In this document: positions 16,593 through 26,371 of the stretch, piece after piece
Numbering within the stretch: position 1 is the stretch's first letter
Layout: every line of letters begins with the position of its first letter
Source: JAYKGU01 sp035285585
GTDB taxonomy: Bacteria > Cyanobacteriota > Cyanobacteriia > CAKZMO01
DNA length: 64,000 nt
NCBI GenBank assembly: GCA_035285585.1
Contig: JAYKGU010000293.1
Span: forward strand, 21,681-85,680
Direction: 5' to 3'
Notes under the pieces: model-generated
The model's input: only the letters and a program-made list of their open reading frames with translations
Told to the model about the DNA's origin: nothing
The model's database searches: none
Position numbers and translations under genes: made by a program

Positions 16593-18356
16593 TCACTCCT
16601 TAAGTACCCCTTGCCGCCACTGGGCCTCCCACTGGCGATCGCTTCTAACCTCCAGCACCCGAACACCTCGCTCCGGTAGGGGATTCAGGCGTTGCACCAG
16701 TTGTGGCCAGGAGGTGATGCGCTCATAGGTCACGCCGTAGGCGGCGCAAAGTACTTCAAAGTTAACGGCCTGGGGTGTGGCAAAGTACCTTTCAAAAGGG
16801 GGTTCAAACTGGGCAATGGGCAGCATTTCAAAGATGCCGCCCCCCTGGTTATTGACCAGCACAATGGTGAGATGGCCTGCCAGTTGGGGGCACAGCAGCA
16901 AGCCATTGGTGTCATGTAGCAGCGCCAGATCCCCCGTCAGCAGTACGCTGCTCTGGTTGTGGTGGGCCATGCCCAGGGCTGTGGACAGGGTACCGTCGAT
17001 ACCATTAGCTCCCCGATTAAAGAAGGGCCGGATGGCGCGATCGCCCGGCTGCCAGAACCACTCCACATCCCGCACCGCCATACTGTTGGCGATGAACAGA
17101 GGCGTCCCCTGGGGCAGATGCTGGGAAAGTAGCCAGACGACTTTGCTGCCGATCAAGTCCTGGGTGTCTGTCAGGATCTGGTCAAGCCGCTGCCGCTGGT
17201 ACATTTCGGCGGTCAACCAGTCCACCAGAAACGGGGAACAGGGGGACGCACCTTCAAACACCGAATCCGGCAATCCCCCGGCAACCAGATCCGCCACCGA
17301 CAGCCGCAGATGGTGGGTTCTCCCATGGGTGGGATCCAGGTTGCGATCGCCCGGATCGATGACCCATTGACGGGGATTGATGGCCTGCAGCCACTGACGC
17401 AATACTTTACTCGTTGGCATTTCGCCAATGCGAATCACCACCTGGGGGGCGAGTTGCTGGGCGTGTTTAGCCTGGCGCAGGATGGTGTCGTAGGTTGAAA
17501 TGAGATAGGGGTTGAGAGCCGCGTAGTTGCGGACGGGAGAAAGCCCTTCCGCCAGCACGGGAAAGTTCAAATAGTGGGATAGACGGGCGATCGCCCCACA
17601 GTATTCCTTAGGATCAGCAGGCTGGGCTACTCCAGCAATGATCAGGCCGCGATCGCAGGTTTGCCACTCGTAAAGCACCTTGGTCAGAGGGGCGATCGGG
17701 GAGGAGGCTGCATAAGCCGTTAAACCAGCGGGCATTCCAGGAGAAATCCCAGCAAAGAAAGTGGCGGCATCCAATACCTGAGCCAAGGCTGGCACCGCCG
17801 GATTGGGCAGGGGAGGCAGTGGGTCGCGAAAGGGCAGGTTGAGGTGGACGACCCCAGGAACGGGGTAGTGCGATCGCTCCCAGGCGTGGGCCACCGTCTG
17901 CCGCAGATAGGCCAGCATCTCCGGTTCCACGGCGGGGGTTGCTAGTTCGGCATACCAGTTGGGATAGGTGCCAAAAAGCTTTTGCTGGTCGATGGTTTGT
18001 CCGGTGTTACTGTGCCGCAGTTCGGGGGGGCGATCGGCGGTTAAAACCAGCAGCGGCACCCGGCTTTCTGCCGCCTCAATCACCGCCGGATAGTAGTTGG
18101 CCCCTGCCGTACCCGAAGTGCACACCAGGGCAACGGCCCGGCCCGTCTGGCGGGCGATCCCCAGGGCAAAGAAAGCCGCCGAGCGCTCATCCAGTGCGGG
18201 AATGGCCTCGATTTCCCTTGTCGCGGCAAAGGCCACCGTCAGGGGGGTGGAACGGGAGCCAGGGGAAATGACCACCGAGCGCAGCCCCAGTTGCTGCAGG
18301 GTTGCCACCAGAATACTGGCCCATAACGTATTGGTATTGCGAAAGTCAAGTGGCAT
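16593..18356 (-). CDS. menD: 2-succinyl-5-enolpyruvyl-6-hydroxy-3-cyclohexene-1-carboxylate synthase
   Basis: 587 residues, a full-length ThDP-dependent enzyme. The N-terminal SPGSRSTPLTVAFA and GTAGANYYPAVIEA segments and the ThDP-binding region near GDLALLHDTNGLL are typical of MenD. It joins isochorismate and 2-oxoglutarate in menaquinone synthesis; in cyanobacteria the product is phylloquinone of photosystem I. Start ATG at 18356. It follows the glycosyltransferase gene by eight bases, so the two are probably cotranscribed although functionally unrelated. Confidence 0.96.
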   Translation of the reverse strand: MPLDFRNTNTLWASILVATLQQLGLRSVVISPGSRSTPLTVAFAATREIEAIPALDERSAAFFALGIARQTGRAVALVCTSGTAGANYYPAVIEAAESRVPLLVLTADRPPELRHSNTGQTIDQQKLFGTYPNWYAELATPAVEPEMLAYLRQTVAHAWERSHYPVPGVVHLNLPFRDPLPPLPNPAVPALAQVLDAATFFAGISPGMPAGLTAYAASSPIAPLTKVLYEWQTCDRGLIIAGVAQPADPKEYCGAIARLSHYLNFPVLAEGLSPVRNYAALNPYLISTYDTILRQAKHAQQLAPQVVIRIGEMPTSKVLRQWLQAINPRQWVIDPGDRNLDPTHGRTHHLRLSVADLVAGGLPDSVFEGASPCSPFLVDWLTAEMYQRQRLDQILTDTQDLIGSKVVWLLSQHLPQGTPLFIANSMAVRDVEWFWQPGDRAIRPFFNRGANGIDGTLSTALGMAHHNQSSVLLTGDLALLHDTNGLLLCPQLAGHLTIVLVNNQGGGIFEMLPIAQFEPPFERYFATPQAVNFEVLCAAYGVTYERITSWPQLVQRLNPLPERGVRVLEVRSDRQWEAQWRQGVLKE

Positions 18357-18364
18357 GAATGGCC

Positions 18365-19699
18365 TTAAAGCACCCGGCTGTAAAGCTTGGAAAGGCGCTC
18401 GGTATAGTTCTCGACGCTGAAAAACTGCGATCGCACCCGTCCCGATTCAATCAACTGCTGGCGCAGGTTCGCATCCTCCAGCAGGCGCAATAGCTGGTCG
18501 CGAATGGCGTTGACATCGTAGGGGTCGGCATAAAGGGCGGCATCGCCGCAAATTTCCGGCAGGGAGGAGACGGTGGAGGTGAGCACCGGACAGTCAAAGG
18601 TCATGGCTTCCAGGGGGGGTAAACCAAAGCCTTCGTAAAGGGACGGGAAGGCAAAGCACAACGCGCCCGTATAGAGATAGCGCAGGTCTTCACTGGTGAC
18701 ATACTGCAGCAGCCGCACCCGCTTGCTGAGGGGGTTTTGCTCGGCGTCGTCCACCACCTTGCCAATTTCATCCTCCCAGAGCCAGCCCCGCTTGCCCACA
18801 ATCACCAGGGGAATGTCGGTATCGATGCCCGCGTAGGCGTCAATCAGGCGACCGACGTTTTTCTTCGGCTCGATCGCCCCTACAAATAAAATATAGCGCT
18901 GGTGGGTGAGTCGAAATTTTTTCAAGTACTTGCCCACCGTTGCTGCACTGCTATCGGCCAGAGGCTTGAGGGCAACGGGCTGGTAGGTAACCTGGATTTT
19001 GTCGGGGTTGACGTCAAACAGACTGAGGATGTCTCGCTTGGAGTTTTCTGAAACGGTGGCGATCGCGTCCGATTCTTTCAGCGTCTGCTGCACCAGCTTA
19101 TAAAACACCCGCTTATTGTCCAGCGTCGTATAGGGCAGGCGTAGGGGAATCAGGTCGTGAATCGTGGTAATTTTCTTGGCCCCTTTCAACGTCATGGGCA
19201 GGGGATAGGTGGCGTGAAAGACATCAATGCCTTTTTCCAGGGAGACAGCGGTGTACAGCCCCGCCAGCTTGAACAGAGAATTGGCGCTTTCGTAGCAGTT
19301 GCGCAGGTTGAAGATCTCAACGGAATCAATGATGCCCGCCAGAGACCCCACAAAGGTGCCGGGAACGGGATTTTTTAACACCACGCTGCTGGTGCGAATG
19401 GGTGTAGCCCGATAGACTCGGCCTCCGGCGGTCAGTGCCCCCTTCACCAGCACCCGCCCCTTTTTGAGGATGCTGAACCGATCCAGCAGGCCCTGATCGG
19501 ACAGGGTGTCGAAAAACAGAATTTCATCCAGTATCGGGTTTTGGGTGCGGCCCACGTCCCGGCTAAAGAGAATATCCGTATTGGCTCCCAGTTGCTGCAG
19601 CGCCCGCACCAGGCTGATGCCATAGGTTTTAATGCCCGTACCTTTGAGCAGCTCCAGGTTATAGCCATCTACGAGAATATTGGCTCCGGTGAGGGTCAT
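18365..19699 (-). CDS. Glycosyltransferase, GT-B fold, family 4-like
   Basis: 444 residues. The C-terminal half carries the group 1 signature: YILFVGAIEPKKNVGRLI, then LCFAFPSLYEGFGLPPLEAM, the E-x7-E type donor-binding loop. The N-terminal half is an acceptor domain with HATYPLPM and TIHDLIPLR. It would add a sugar to a lipid-linked glycan at the cytoplasmic face. ATG at 19699. It lies downstream of the Wzt-like ATPase on the same strand and belongs to the polysaccharide locus. Confidence 0.9.
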   Translation of the reverse strand: MTLTGANILVDGYNLELLKGTGIKTYGISLVRALQQLGANTDILFSRDVGRTQNPILDEILFFDTLSDQGLLDRFSILKKGRVLVKGALTAGGRVYRATPIRTSSVVLKNPVPGTFVGSLAGIIDSVEIFNLRNCYESANSLFKLAGLYTAVSLEKGIDVFHATYPLPMTLKGAKKITTIHDLIPLRLPYTTLDNKRVFYKLVQQTLKESDAIATVSENSKRDILSLFDVNPDKIQVTYQPVALKPLADSSAATVGKYLKKFRLTHQRYILFVGAIEPKKNVGRLIDAYAGIDTDIPLVIVGKRGWLWEDEIGKVVDDAEQNPLSKRVRLLQYVTSEDLRYLYTGALCFAFPSLYEGFGLPPLEAMTFDCPVLTSTVSSLPEICGDAALYADPYDVNAIRDQLLRLLEDANLRQQLIESGRVRSQFFSVENYTERLSKLYSRVL

Positions 19700-19766
19700 A
19701 GGAAATGGATCTCCAAAGGAATTCTCAAAAAGCTGCTAAGAAAGTCTTGCCAAAAGAATACAGGGG

Positions 19767-21134
19767 TTAGGGGCGATCGCCAATGGAGGCGGGTGCTTGC
19801 TGGGGGGCTGCTGCCCCAAACCGCCAGGAGGAGGGCATGTAGACCAGGCTTCGCTTTTCTTTAGTGCCAGGCCCCTGGCGATCGCCCGCCACCACCGAAA
19901 TGGACACCAGATCCATGACTTTGACGGGGGCAGTATCGGGGGCATCGGTGGGCTGAATTAAGGTTACCGACACCCGATAGCGCCCTTCCGACAGGGCCAG
20001 TTCGGGCACCACGCAGTCGGCATAGCCCGACAGTTCTTCCTGACCATTGCTGGCGGCGTGGGGAGCCAGGAACGATTCAAAGTGGGCAATGCTAATTTCG
20101 TCCCCAACCGTCAGAAACTGCACGGCTAACTTCAGCCGAGTGGCCTGAGGATCACAGAGATAGTGGGTGCGGATGATCAGCGTTTCCAGGGTTTGGAACT
20201 TCTCCTGGGGCAACTCCGCTGCGCTCAACAGCTCGATGGCGGTAATTTCCAGGCGCTGGTCAGCCGGTTCGGCCACATGACCCGCCAAAATTTGGTCGGG
20301 GGTCTTTTTCATCGTCATCAAGAGCTGCTTGCGTTTGCGGTTAGCCAAACGAAGATCGCGCTCGGTATAGCTGTCAGGGAGGCTCTCAAAGACTTCGCAC
20401 ACTTCTGAAGAATTTCCCAGGGCTTTGACCACCCCCTTGTGCAGCAGCAGCACCCGGTTACAGAGCTGCTCCACTTTGGGTACCAGGTGGGAGACAAACA
20501 CAATGGTGGCCCCTGAGTTGACAATTTCCTCCATCCGCTGGAAGCAGCGCTCCTTAAATTTCCAGTCACCCGTTGCCAGCACCTCGTCCAGCAGCAGCAC
20601 ATCGGGGGTGGTCAGGTTGGTGGCCACGGCAAAGCCCAGTCGTCCCTTCATACCCGAGCTGTAAGTTTTCACGGGGGCGTCGATGAAATCGCCGATTTCG
20701 GCAAACTCCAGAATGTCGTTGATGCGCTTATCCACGATGTGGTGGGGAATGCCCAAAATGGCCGCATTGACATAAATATTTTCCCGCCCCGTCAGCAGCG
20801 GCTGAAAGCCCGCTCCCAGGGTAATCAGGGCGCTTACCTTGCCCCGGATGGTGACCCGTCCGGTGGTGGGCTTAATCAGCCCCTGGAGAATTTTTAGCAG
20901 GGTGGTTTTGCCCGACCCGTTGACGCCAATGACGCCAAAGGACTCGCCCCGGCGCAACTCAAAATTTACGTCCTGGAGCGCCCAAAACTCCTGTCGCCGC
21001 AGCTCGGTATGGGGCCGATGCTTGAGCAGCAGCTCGCCCGCCAAATCCTGCAGCCCGTAGCGGAGCGATCGCTTCAAATCCTTACAGTATTTCTTTGAGA
21101 CGCCTTCAACCTTGACCAAAATTTCGTCTGCCAT
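19767..21134 (-). CDS. Polysaccharide ABC exporter ATPase (Wzt/TagH-like) with C-terminal sugar-recognition domain
   Basis: 455 residues. The ABC domain (1-250) has Walker A GVNGSGKTT (near residue 70), signature YSSGMKGRL and Walker B VLLLDEVLATGD. The C-terminal part from about 300 (LEITAIELLSAA...) is beta-rich, as in Wzt proteins where this domain reads the completed glycan's end group before export. It pairs with the permease gene directly upstream (21161-22024). ATG at 21134. Wzt-type function is strongly supported; the exported polymer is not identified. Confidence 0.9.
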   Translation of the reverse strand: MADEILVKVEGVSKKYCKDLKRSLRYGLQDLAGELLLKHRPHTELRRQEFWALQDVNFELRRGESFGVIGVNGSGKTTLLKILQGLIKPTTGRVTIRGKVSALITLGAGFQPLLTGRENIYVNAAILGIPHHIVDKRINDILEFAEIGDFIDAPVKTYSSGMKGRLGFAVATNLTTPDVLLLDEVLATGDWKFKERCFQRMEEIVNSGATIVFVSHLVPKVEQLCNRVLLLHKGVVKALGNSSEVCEVFESLPDSYTERDLRLANRKRKQLLMTMKKTPDQILAGHVAEPADQRLEITAIELLSAAELPQEKFQTLETLIIRTHYLCDPQATRLKLAVQFLTVGDEISIAHFESFLAPHAASNGQEELSGYADCVVPELALSEGRYRVSVTLIQPTDAPDTAPVKVMDLVSISVVAGDRQGPGTKEKRSLVYMPSSWRFGAAAPQQAPASIGDRP

Positions 21135-21160
21135 CGCAGATAGCCTCCTTCGCGCCTAAC

Positions 21161-22024
21161 CTAGCGCTCAACTAACAGGGGAACCGATACCCGGTAAATA
21201 ACCCAGCCGACCACAAAGGCCACCACCGTCAGCAGCGAGATGGCGGTAAACGTGACGACGTTCTCCATCGTGCCCGTGGTCGTCAGATTGATCACGTTCA
21301 GCAGCAGGGGCGTCACCGGGTTCAGCTCCACGAGTAGGGAGTAGGGCCAGTCGGTGGGCGGTGGGTAGAGAATGGGCGTCAGGAAGAACCAGAAGCGGGT
21401 GAGGTAGGGCAGGGCCGAGGGAATATCGGTGTAGAGGCTGCCGATGGGGACGAGGAACAGGCCGAGGGACATCCCAAAGCCGATCAGCAGCAGCAGCGCC
21501 CCGACGGCGGGAATCACCCCCCAGGTGATGGGGACGTGGAAAATGGCAAAAACCGCCGCCAGCACCAAAATCTGAATGCCCTGGTCGAACACCAGTTCGG
21601 CGATCGCCGCCAGCAGCAGCCCCTCCACCGGCACCCGCACCGTCCGCAGCAGGGCCAAACCCTCCCCCATGGCCCGCAGGGGCATATCGAGACTGCGGGA
21701 AAAGATCTGCCAGAGAATGGTGGCAAACAGGACGTAGATGGGATAAGGAATTGTGGTGTCACCGACCTCGAATACGCCGCTCTCCCGGAGGAAGGTGGAG
21801 GTGAGGGCCACCAGGATGGGCGGAATAAAGGCCCAGAGAGGTCCCAGAAAAGACTGGCGGTAGCGCATGCTGATTTTGCGGTAGAACAACTGCCACGCCA
21901 GCTCTTTGGACGATCGCAAATCAGTCCAAATTTCCTTAAACAGCTCCCCCGGACGCCGGAGTCTGCTCTCGTGGGTATAGATCACCACAGGTAGGGTTTC
22001 CTGCGTCTTTGGGTCTAGCTGCAA
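21161..22024 (-). CDS. Polysaccharide ABC exporter permease (Wzm/TagG-like, ABC-2)
   Basis: 287 residues with an ABC-2 membrane domain of about six helices. The cytoplasmic N-terminus precedes WQLFYRKISMRYRQSFLGPLW, a usual Wzm-type entry helix. Start is TTG at 22024, chosen because GAGGAGG stands seven bases upstream and no ATG fits. The Wzt-like ATPase gene starts 26 bases after its stop, so the two form the exporter unit. It would pass a lipid-linked polysaccharide across the inner membrane. Confidence 0.88.
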   Translation of the reverse strand: MQLDPKTQETLPVVIYTHESRLRRPGELFKEIWTDLRSSKELAWQLFYRKISMRYRQSFLGPLWAFIPPILVALTSTFLRESGVFEVGDTTIPYPIYVLFATILWQIFSRSLDMPLRAMGEGLALLRTVRVPVEGLLLAAIAELVFDQGIQILVLAAVFAIFHVPITWGVIPAVGALLLLIGFGMSLGLFLVPIGSLYTDIPSALPYLTRFWFFLTPILYPPPTDWPYSLLVELNPVTPLLLNVINLTTTGTMENVVTFTAISLLTVVAFVVGWVIYRVSVPLLVER

Positions 22025-22354
22025 TGGATGTCCTCCTCACCTTGGGAATCGCTGATACCAGTGTTCGATGGGTACTGCCCGTGGGAACCATCATGCCATT
22101 TCCATATCCCGTAGGACATTGGGTCTGCCCGTGAGATTTTACACGACCCCCAGACAAGATACTACTGCTTGCCATCTAATTTTTAGCTGGCCTGGGGGCC
22201 GGGGAGCAACGGGGAAGGACAGTCTGCCCATTGGGTTGGCCAGCAATTTGAGGGCTGTCTTGGCTGGCTCAACCCCATTGTGCCAACCTGATAACCTGAC
22301 GACAGCGATTGTGTCAGACGCCGTGAACCGGTAGGCTAGGCTCAATTCTAAGTA
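22025..22354. other. Divergent intergenic region of the polysaccharide locus
   Basis: The gap between the leftward exporter genes and the rightward glycosyltransferase. No tRNA, coding sequence or clear operator was seen. Promoters for both directions must lie here or in the adjacent repeat. Confidence 0.5.
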
Positions 22355-22425
22355 TTTCTTGGGGGTGTGCGTCCCCGCCGGAGGCGCACATCCCAGCAAA
22401 TTGTAATTAATTGTGCTTGAGCACT
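22355..22425 (+). repeat. Repeat family E, copy 1
   Basis: It starts TTTCTTGGGGG, carries a GTGTGCG/CGCACA hairpin and ends AATTGTGCTTGAGCAC. A shorter copy with a collapsed hairpin lies at 44998-45046. Confidence 0.65.
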
Positions 22426-22443
22426 GATGGGGGCTGAAGCGGG

Positions 22444-23592
22444 ATGAGGGTGGCGATCGCTCACGAATGGCTTGTCAAATATGCCGGTTCCGAGCGGGTG
22501 GTGGAGCAGATGCTGGCCACCTACCCCCAGGCTGACCTGTTTAGCCTGGTGGATTTTCTGGCGGATGACCTGCGCTTCTTTATCCACCACAAGCCCGTGA
22601 CCACCTCCTTTATTCAACACCTGCCCCTGGCCCAGCGGCACTTTCGCCAGTACCTGATGCTCATGCCCCTGGCGATCGAGCAATTTGACCTGTCGGGCTA
22701 CGACCTGGTGATTTCCAGCCACCACGCGGTGGCCAAGGGGGTGATGACCCGTGCCGACCAGATCCACATCAGCTACGTCCACACCCCTATCCGCTACGCC
22801 TGGGACTTGCAGCAGCAGTATCTCCAGGGGGCGGGGCTGACCGGCGGGCTGAAGGGGGCGATCGCCCATCTGGTGCTCCACTACCTGCGGCTGTGGGACG
22901 TGGCCACCGCCAACCGGGTGGATTTTTTCCTGGCCAACTCCCACTTTGTGGCCCGCCGCATCTGGAAAACCTACCGCCGCCCCGCACGGGTGATCTATCC
23001 CCCCGTGGCCATCGACCGCTTCCAGCCCGCCGCCCAGCGGGACGATTTTTACTTCGTCCTGTCCCGATTTGTGCCCTATAAGCGTGTGGATCTAATTGTG
23101 GCGGCTTTTGCCCGTCTGGGGCTGCCCCTGCTGGTGGTGGGAGATGGCCCCGACCAGGCAAAAATTACCGCCTTAGCGACCCCCAATATCCAGATTCTGC
23201 CCCCCCAGTCGGAAGGGGCGATCGCCGACTATATGAACCGCTGTAAGGCATTTGTTTACGCCGCCGAAGAAGATTTTGGCATTGCGGCGGTGGAAGCCCA
23301 GGCCGCGGGTGCCCCCGTGATTGCCTATGGAAAAGGCGGCGTCACCGAAACCGTCATCCCCGGCAAAACCGGCATCCTGTTTCCTGAGCAAACGGTGGAC
23401 AGCCTGATGGAGGCTGTGCGCGAGTTTGAGCAGGGGGCCTATGCCTTCTCCCAAGAGATTCTGCGCCAGCAGGCGGCCCGCTTCGCCCCAGGGCGATTCC
23501 GTCAGGAGCTGACCCAGTTTGTCGATTGGGCCAGCCACCAATCCAGGGAGCAACCGTGGCGAGACAACCCTTTTGGGGCAACAATGCCCTAA
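22444..23592 (+). CDS. Glycosyltransferase family 4 protein
   Basis: 382 residues starting with MRVAIAHEWLVKYAGSERV, a glycine-rich nucleotide-sugar loop of this GT4 branch. SYVHTPIRYAWDL and, C-terminally, FVYAAEEDFGIAAVEAQAAG (the E-x7-E donor site) confirm the group. It would elongate the exopolysaccharide repeat on its lipid carrier. A HIP1 site lies in the first codons. ATG at 22444. The WbaP-like gene follows after 32 bases with its own GAGGAGG site. Confidence 0.92.
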   Translation: MRVAIAHEWLVKYAGSERVVEQMLATYPQADLFSLVDFLADDLRFFIHHKPVTTSFIQHLPLAQRHFRQYLMLMPLAIEQFDLSGYDLVISSHHAVAKGVMTRADQIHISYVHTPIRYAWDLQQQYLQGAGLTGGLKGAIAHLVLHYLRLWDVATANRVDFFLANSHFVARRIWKTYRRPARVIYPPVAIDRFQPAAQRDDFYFVLSRFVPYKRVDLIVAAFARLGLPLLVVGDGPDQAKITALATPNIQILPPQSEGAIADYMNRCKAFVYAAEEDFGIAAVEAQAAGAPVIAYGKGGVTETVIPGKTGILFPEQTVDSLMEAVREFEQGAYAFSQEILRQQAARFAPGRFRQELTQFVDWASHQSREQPWRDNPFGATMP

Positions 23593-23624
23593 AGTATTAG
23601 CGTGAGGAGGAGACGGGAACTTAT

Positions 23625-25073
23625 ATGCAGCTCAACCGCACGCTACGCCCAGCGCTCTCGGCGTTGACCGTGTCAACTCGCTCGTGGCCAACGATCGCCA
23701 CCATGATTGGGGCAGACTTACTGGGACTGCTAATCGCCTGGATCATTGGGGTGAATGTTGGTCTGTTCTGGGAAGGGGATTTCCACACCAGCCTCAATTT
23801 GTACTGGCAGCTATTCCCCCTGATTAGTTTATTTATTCTGGCCTATGCCACCGTGGGGCTTTATCCCGGTGTGGCCCTCAGCCCGGTGGACGAGCTGCGC
23901 TGGATTAGTGCGGCCACAACCCTGGTGTATCTGGTGCTGGGGTCGGCCATCTTTTTGTTCCAGGAGATTGAGGTTTACTCCCGCAGCATTTTTCTGATGG
24001 CCTGGGTGCTGTCCCTGGTGATGGTACACATCAGTCGGGCGATCGCCCGCTCCCTCTTCGCCCGCCAGCCCTGGTGGGGCTATCCCGTAATTATTCTGGG
24101 GGCAGGTAAAACCGGCGAGATGGTAATTCGCACCCTGCAGCGGCGGCCCCGCATCGGCCTCAAGCCCGTTTTGGTGCTGGATGACAACCCCGCCAAGCGA
24201 GGCATGCTCTACGGCGTTCCGGTGGTTGGTGGCGTCGGCATGGCCCCCCGCCTTGCCCGCACCCGCCGCATTCCCTACGCCATCGTCGCCATGCCCGGCG
24301 TGCCCCGTCCCCGGCTGCTGGAAATGATTGAGCGCTATGGCCAGACCTTCGCCCACCTGCTGATTATCCCCGACCTGTTTGGCTTCGCCTCCCTGTGGGT
24401 GGCGGCTAAAGACCTGGGGGGCATTCTGGGGCTGGAGGTGCGGCAGCAGCTTTTGCTGCCGGGGCCACGGCTCACCAAATTTATGATCGACCTCACCCTT
24501 ACCCTGATTGGGGGTACTCTCCTGCTCCCCATCCTGCTGCTGATCATGGTGCTGATTCGGCTCGACTCCCCTGGGCCGATTTTTTATGGCCAGGAGCGCA
24601 TTGGCCAGGGGGGGCGCAAATTTACGGCCTGGAAGTTTCGCTCTATGGTGCGTAATGCCGACCAGGTGCTCAAAGACTATCTAGACGCGCACCCCGACCT
24701 GCGGGAAGCCTGGGAGCGAGACCAGAAGCTGCGGCGCGATCCACGGGTGACGCGGGTGGGGCGCTTCCTGCGGCGCACCAGCCTGGACGAGCTGCCCCAG
24801 CTCTGGAACATCCTGCGGGGGGAAATGAGCCTGGTGGGGCCGCGCCCCATTGTGGATGAGGAGCTGTGGCGCTACGGCGACAAGCTTTCCCTCTACAGCA
24901 AAGTGCCGCCCGGATTGACGGGCATGTGGCAGGTGTCGGGGCGCAACAACATCACCTACGAAGAGCGGGTGAGCCTGGATGCCTACTATGTGCGCAACTG
25001 GTCGGTCTGGCTGGATATCTACATCCTGCTGCGCACGGTTTGGGTGGTGATTATGGCAGAGGGGGCCTACTAG
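23625..25073 (+). CDS. Undecaprenyl-phosphate sugar phosphotransferase (WbaP-like)
   Basis: 482 residues. Four to five membrane helices (1-140), a nucleotide-binding-like central domain (VIILGAGKTGEMVIRTL), one more helix near 285, and the bacterial sugar transferase domain at the C-terminus (TAWKFRSM, SLDELPQLWNIL, MSLVGPRPI). It transfers a sugar-1-phosphate, often galactose or glucose, to undecaprenyl phosphate and so starts repeat-unit assembly. ATG at 23625 follows GAGGAGG. Its TAG stop shares a base with the GTG start of the next gene, indicating coupled translation. Confidence 0.93.
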   Translation: MQLNRTLRPALSALTVSTRSWPTIATMIGADLLGLLIAWIIGVNVGLFWEGDFHTSLNLYWQLFPLISLFILAYATVGLYPGVALSPVDELRWISAATTLVYLVLGSAIFLFQEIEVYSRSIFLMAWVLSLVMVHISRAIARSLFARQPWWGYPVIILGAGKTGEMVIRTLQRRPRIGLKPVLVLDDNPAKRGMLYGVPVVGGVGMAPRLARTRRIPYAIVAMPGVPRPRLLEMIERYGQTFAHLLIIPDLFGFASLWVAAKDLGGILGLEVRQQLLLPGPRLTKFMIDLTLTLIGGTLLLPILLLIMVLIRLDSPGPIFYGQERIGQGGRKFTAWKFRSMVRNADQVLKDYLDAHPDLREAWERDQKLRRDPRVTRVGRFLRRTSLDELPQLWNILRGEMSLVGPRPIVDEELWRYGDKLSLYSKVPPGLTGMWQVSGRNNITYEERVSLDAYYVRNWSVWLDIYILLRTVWVVIMAEGAY

Positions 25074-26371
25074 TGGACGGTTGCCGTCGCTTGTTTCGCT
25101 GGAGCCTGGTGACGCTGCCCTACCTGTTTTACGCCAGTTTGCTGGGGCTGCTGGTGGGGCTGGGGCGATCGCTCCGCCAGTTTAAGCCCCCCTACTTGGA
25201 TGCGCTGACCCTGGGTAGTCTGGTGGCCAGCAGCGGCCTGCTGGTTCTCAGTGCCACAACCGCCCTGAACCGGGGGGAAGCCCTGCTCCAGTTGGCCAAC
25301 TTTCTGCCGTTTTTTGCCCTGTTTATGGTGCTGCCGTCCGTGCTCTACGGCATGGAGCGGCTGGAGCGCTTCGCCAGCGACTGGGTGCTTGCCGCCCTGC
25401 CCATCAACCTCATTGCCGTGGGGGAATACCTCCTTAAATCTCCTGGCCTGCCCGCTACTGTGCAGACCTGGCCGTGGGTCGAGTGGATTCGCTCGGCTCC
25501 CCACAAAGGGCGGGCCATGGTGATGTTTGACCATCCCAACGCCCTGGCCAGCTACCTGGTGCTGATGTTGGGGCTGGGGTTGGGGCTGATCCTCAGCCGA
25601 CTGCGGCGATCGCCCACTGCTGCTCAGCGACCTTCATGCCCCCAGGCTCCGTTAACTCCAAATTCCCGCCCCCAGCGCCGGGGATGGCTGCCAGTCGGCG
25701 GCGATCTGTGGCGATCGCCCCCCGACTGGCTCATCTACACGGCAACCTACGCCAACCTGGCCGGAATTTTTTGCTCCGGCTCCCGCAATGGCGTGGTAGT
25801 CGCCGCCTCCCAACTGCTGATGTTTCTGGCCTGCACTCGCCTCAACCGCCGCCTGCTGCTGGGTACGCTGGTCAGTTTGGGGGCGATCGCCTGGGGCATT
25901 GCCCAATTTGGCCTGGGGGTGCGCCCCACGGGGTTATTGAATCTGGCGGATGACCCCCGCTTTGGCATTTGGGAAATCGCCATTGACCTGACGCGGGAAC
26001 GGCCCTGGCTGGGCTGGGGGCTGGGTAACTTTAAGCTGCTCTATCCGCCCCGGCTGATTGATCCGGAGTATCGAGAAATCTTTCACACCCACAACTTCTG
26101 GCTGCTGCTGGGGGTGGAGGCGGGCCTGATCGTCATGGTGCTGCTGACGGTGATGGTGGGCTTTATCTGCTATCGGGGGGTGCGATCGCTTCTATCTTCC
26201 CGTTGGACGCCCGCCGAGCGCAGCATTGGCATGGGCTATTTGCTGGCTTTTTGGGGCTGTATGGGCTTTGCCCTGTTTGACGTTACTCTTTACGATGCCC
26301 GCATTCAGGTGATGAACTGGGCCATCCTGGCGGGCATCTATTCTCTGTCGGGGGTGGCCTACCGCACGTAG
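25073..26371 (+). CDS. O-antigen ligase/polymerase-like membrane protein (Wzy_C)
   Basis: 432 residues from GTG at 25073, which overlaps the upstream TAG as TAGTG. A longer frame exists upstream, but it only shadows the WbaP gene. About ten to eleven membrane helices surround the Wzy_C features: FDHPNALASYLVLMLG, FCSGSRNGVVVAA and WEIAIDLTRERPWLGWGLG. The last carries the conserved periplasmic G-x-G loop with IFHTHNFWLLL. It would polymerise or ligate lipid-linked glycan at the periplasmic face. The 3' end overlaps the converging small gene by 13 bases. Confidence 0.88.
   Translation: MDGCRRLFRWSLVTLPYLFYASLLGLLVGLGRSLRQFKPPYLDALTLGSLVASSGLLVLSATTALNRGEALLQLANFLPFFALFMVLPSVLYGMERLERFASDWVLAALPINLIAVGEYLLKSPGLPATVQTWPWVEWIRSAPHKGRAMVMFDHPNALASYLVLMLGLGLGLILSRLRRSPTAAQRPSCPQAPLTPNSRPQRRGWLPVGGDLWRSPPDWLIYTATYANLAGIFCSGSRNGVVVAASQLLMFLACTRLNRRLLLGTLVSLGAIAWGIAQFGLGVRPTGLLNLADDPRFGIWEIAIDLTRERPWLGWGLGNFKLLYPPRLIDPEYREIFHTHNFWLLLGVEAGLIVMVLLTVMVGFICYRGVRSLLSSRWTPAERSIGMGYLLAFWGCMGFALFDVTLYDARIQVMNWAILAGIYSLSGVAYRT

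Noticed and set aside
24866..25072. N-terminal extension of the O-antigen ligase-like gene
   Set aside because: The upstream 69 codons overlap the WbaP sugar transferase domain in another frame; GTG at 25073 overlapping the TAG is the natural start.
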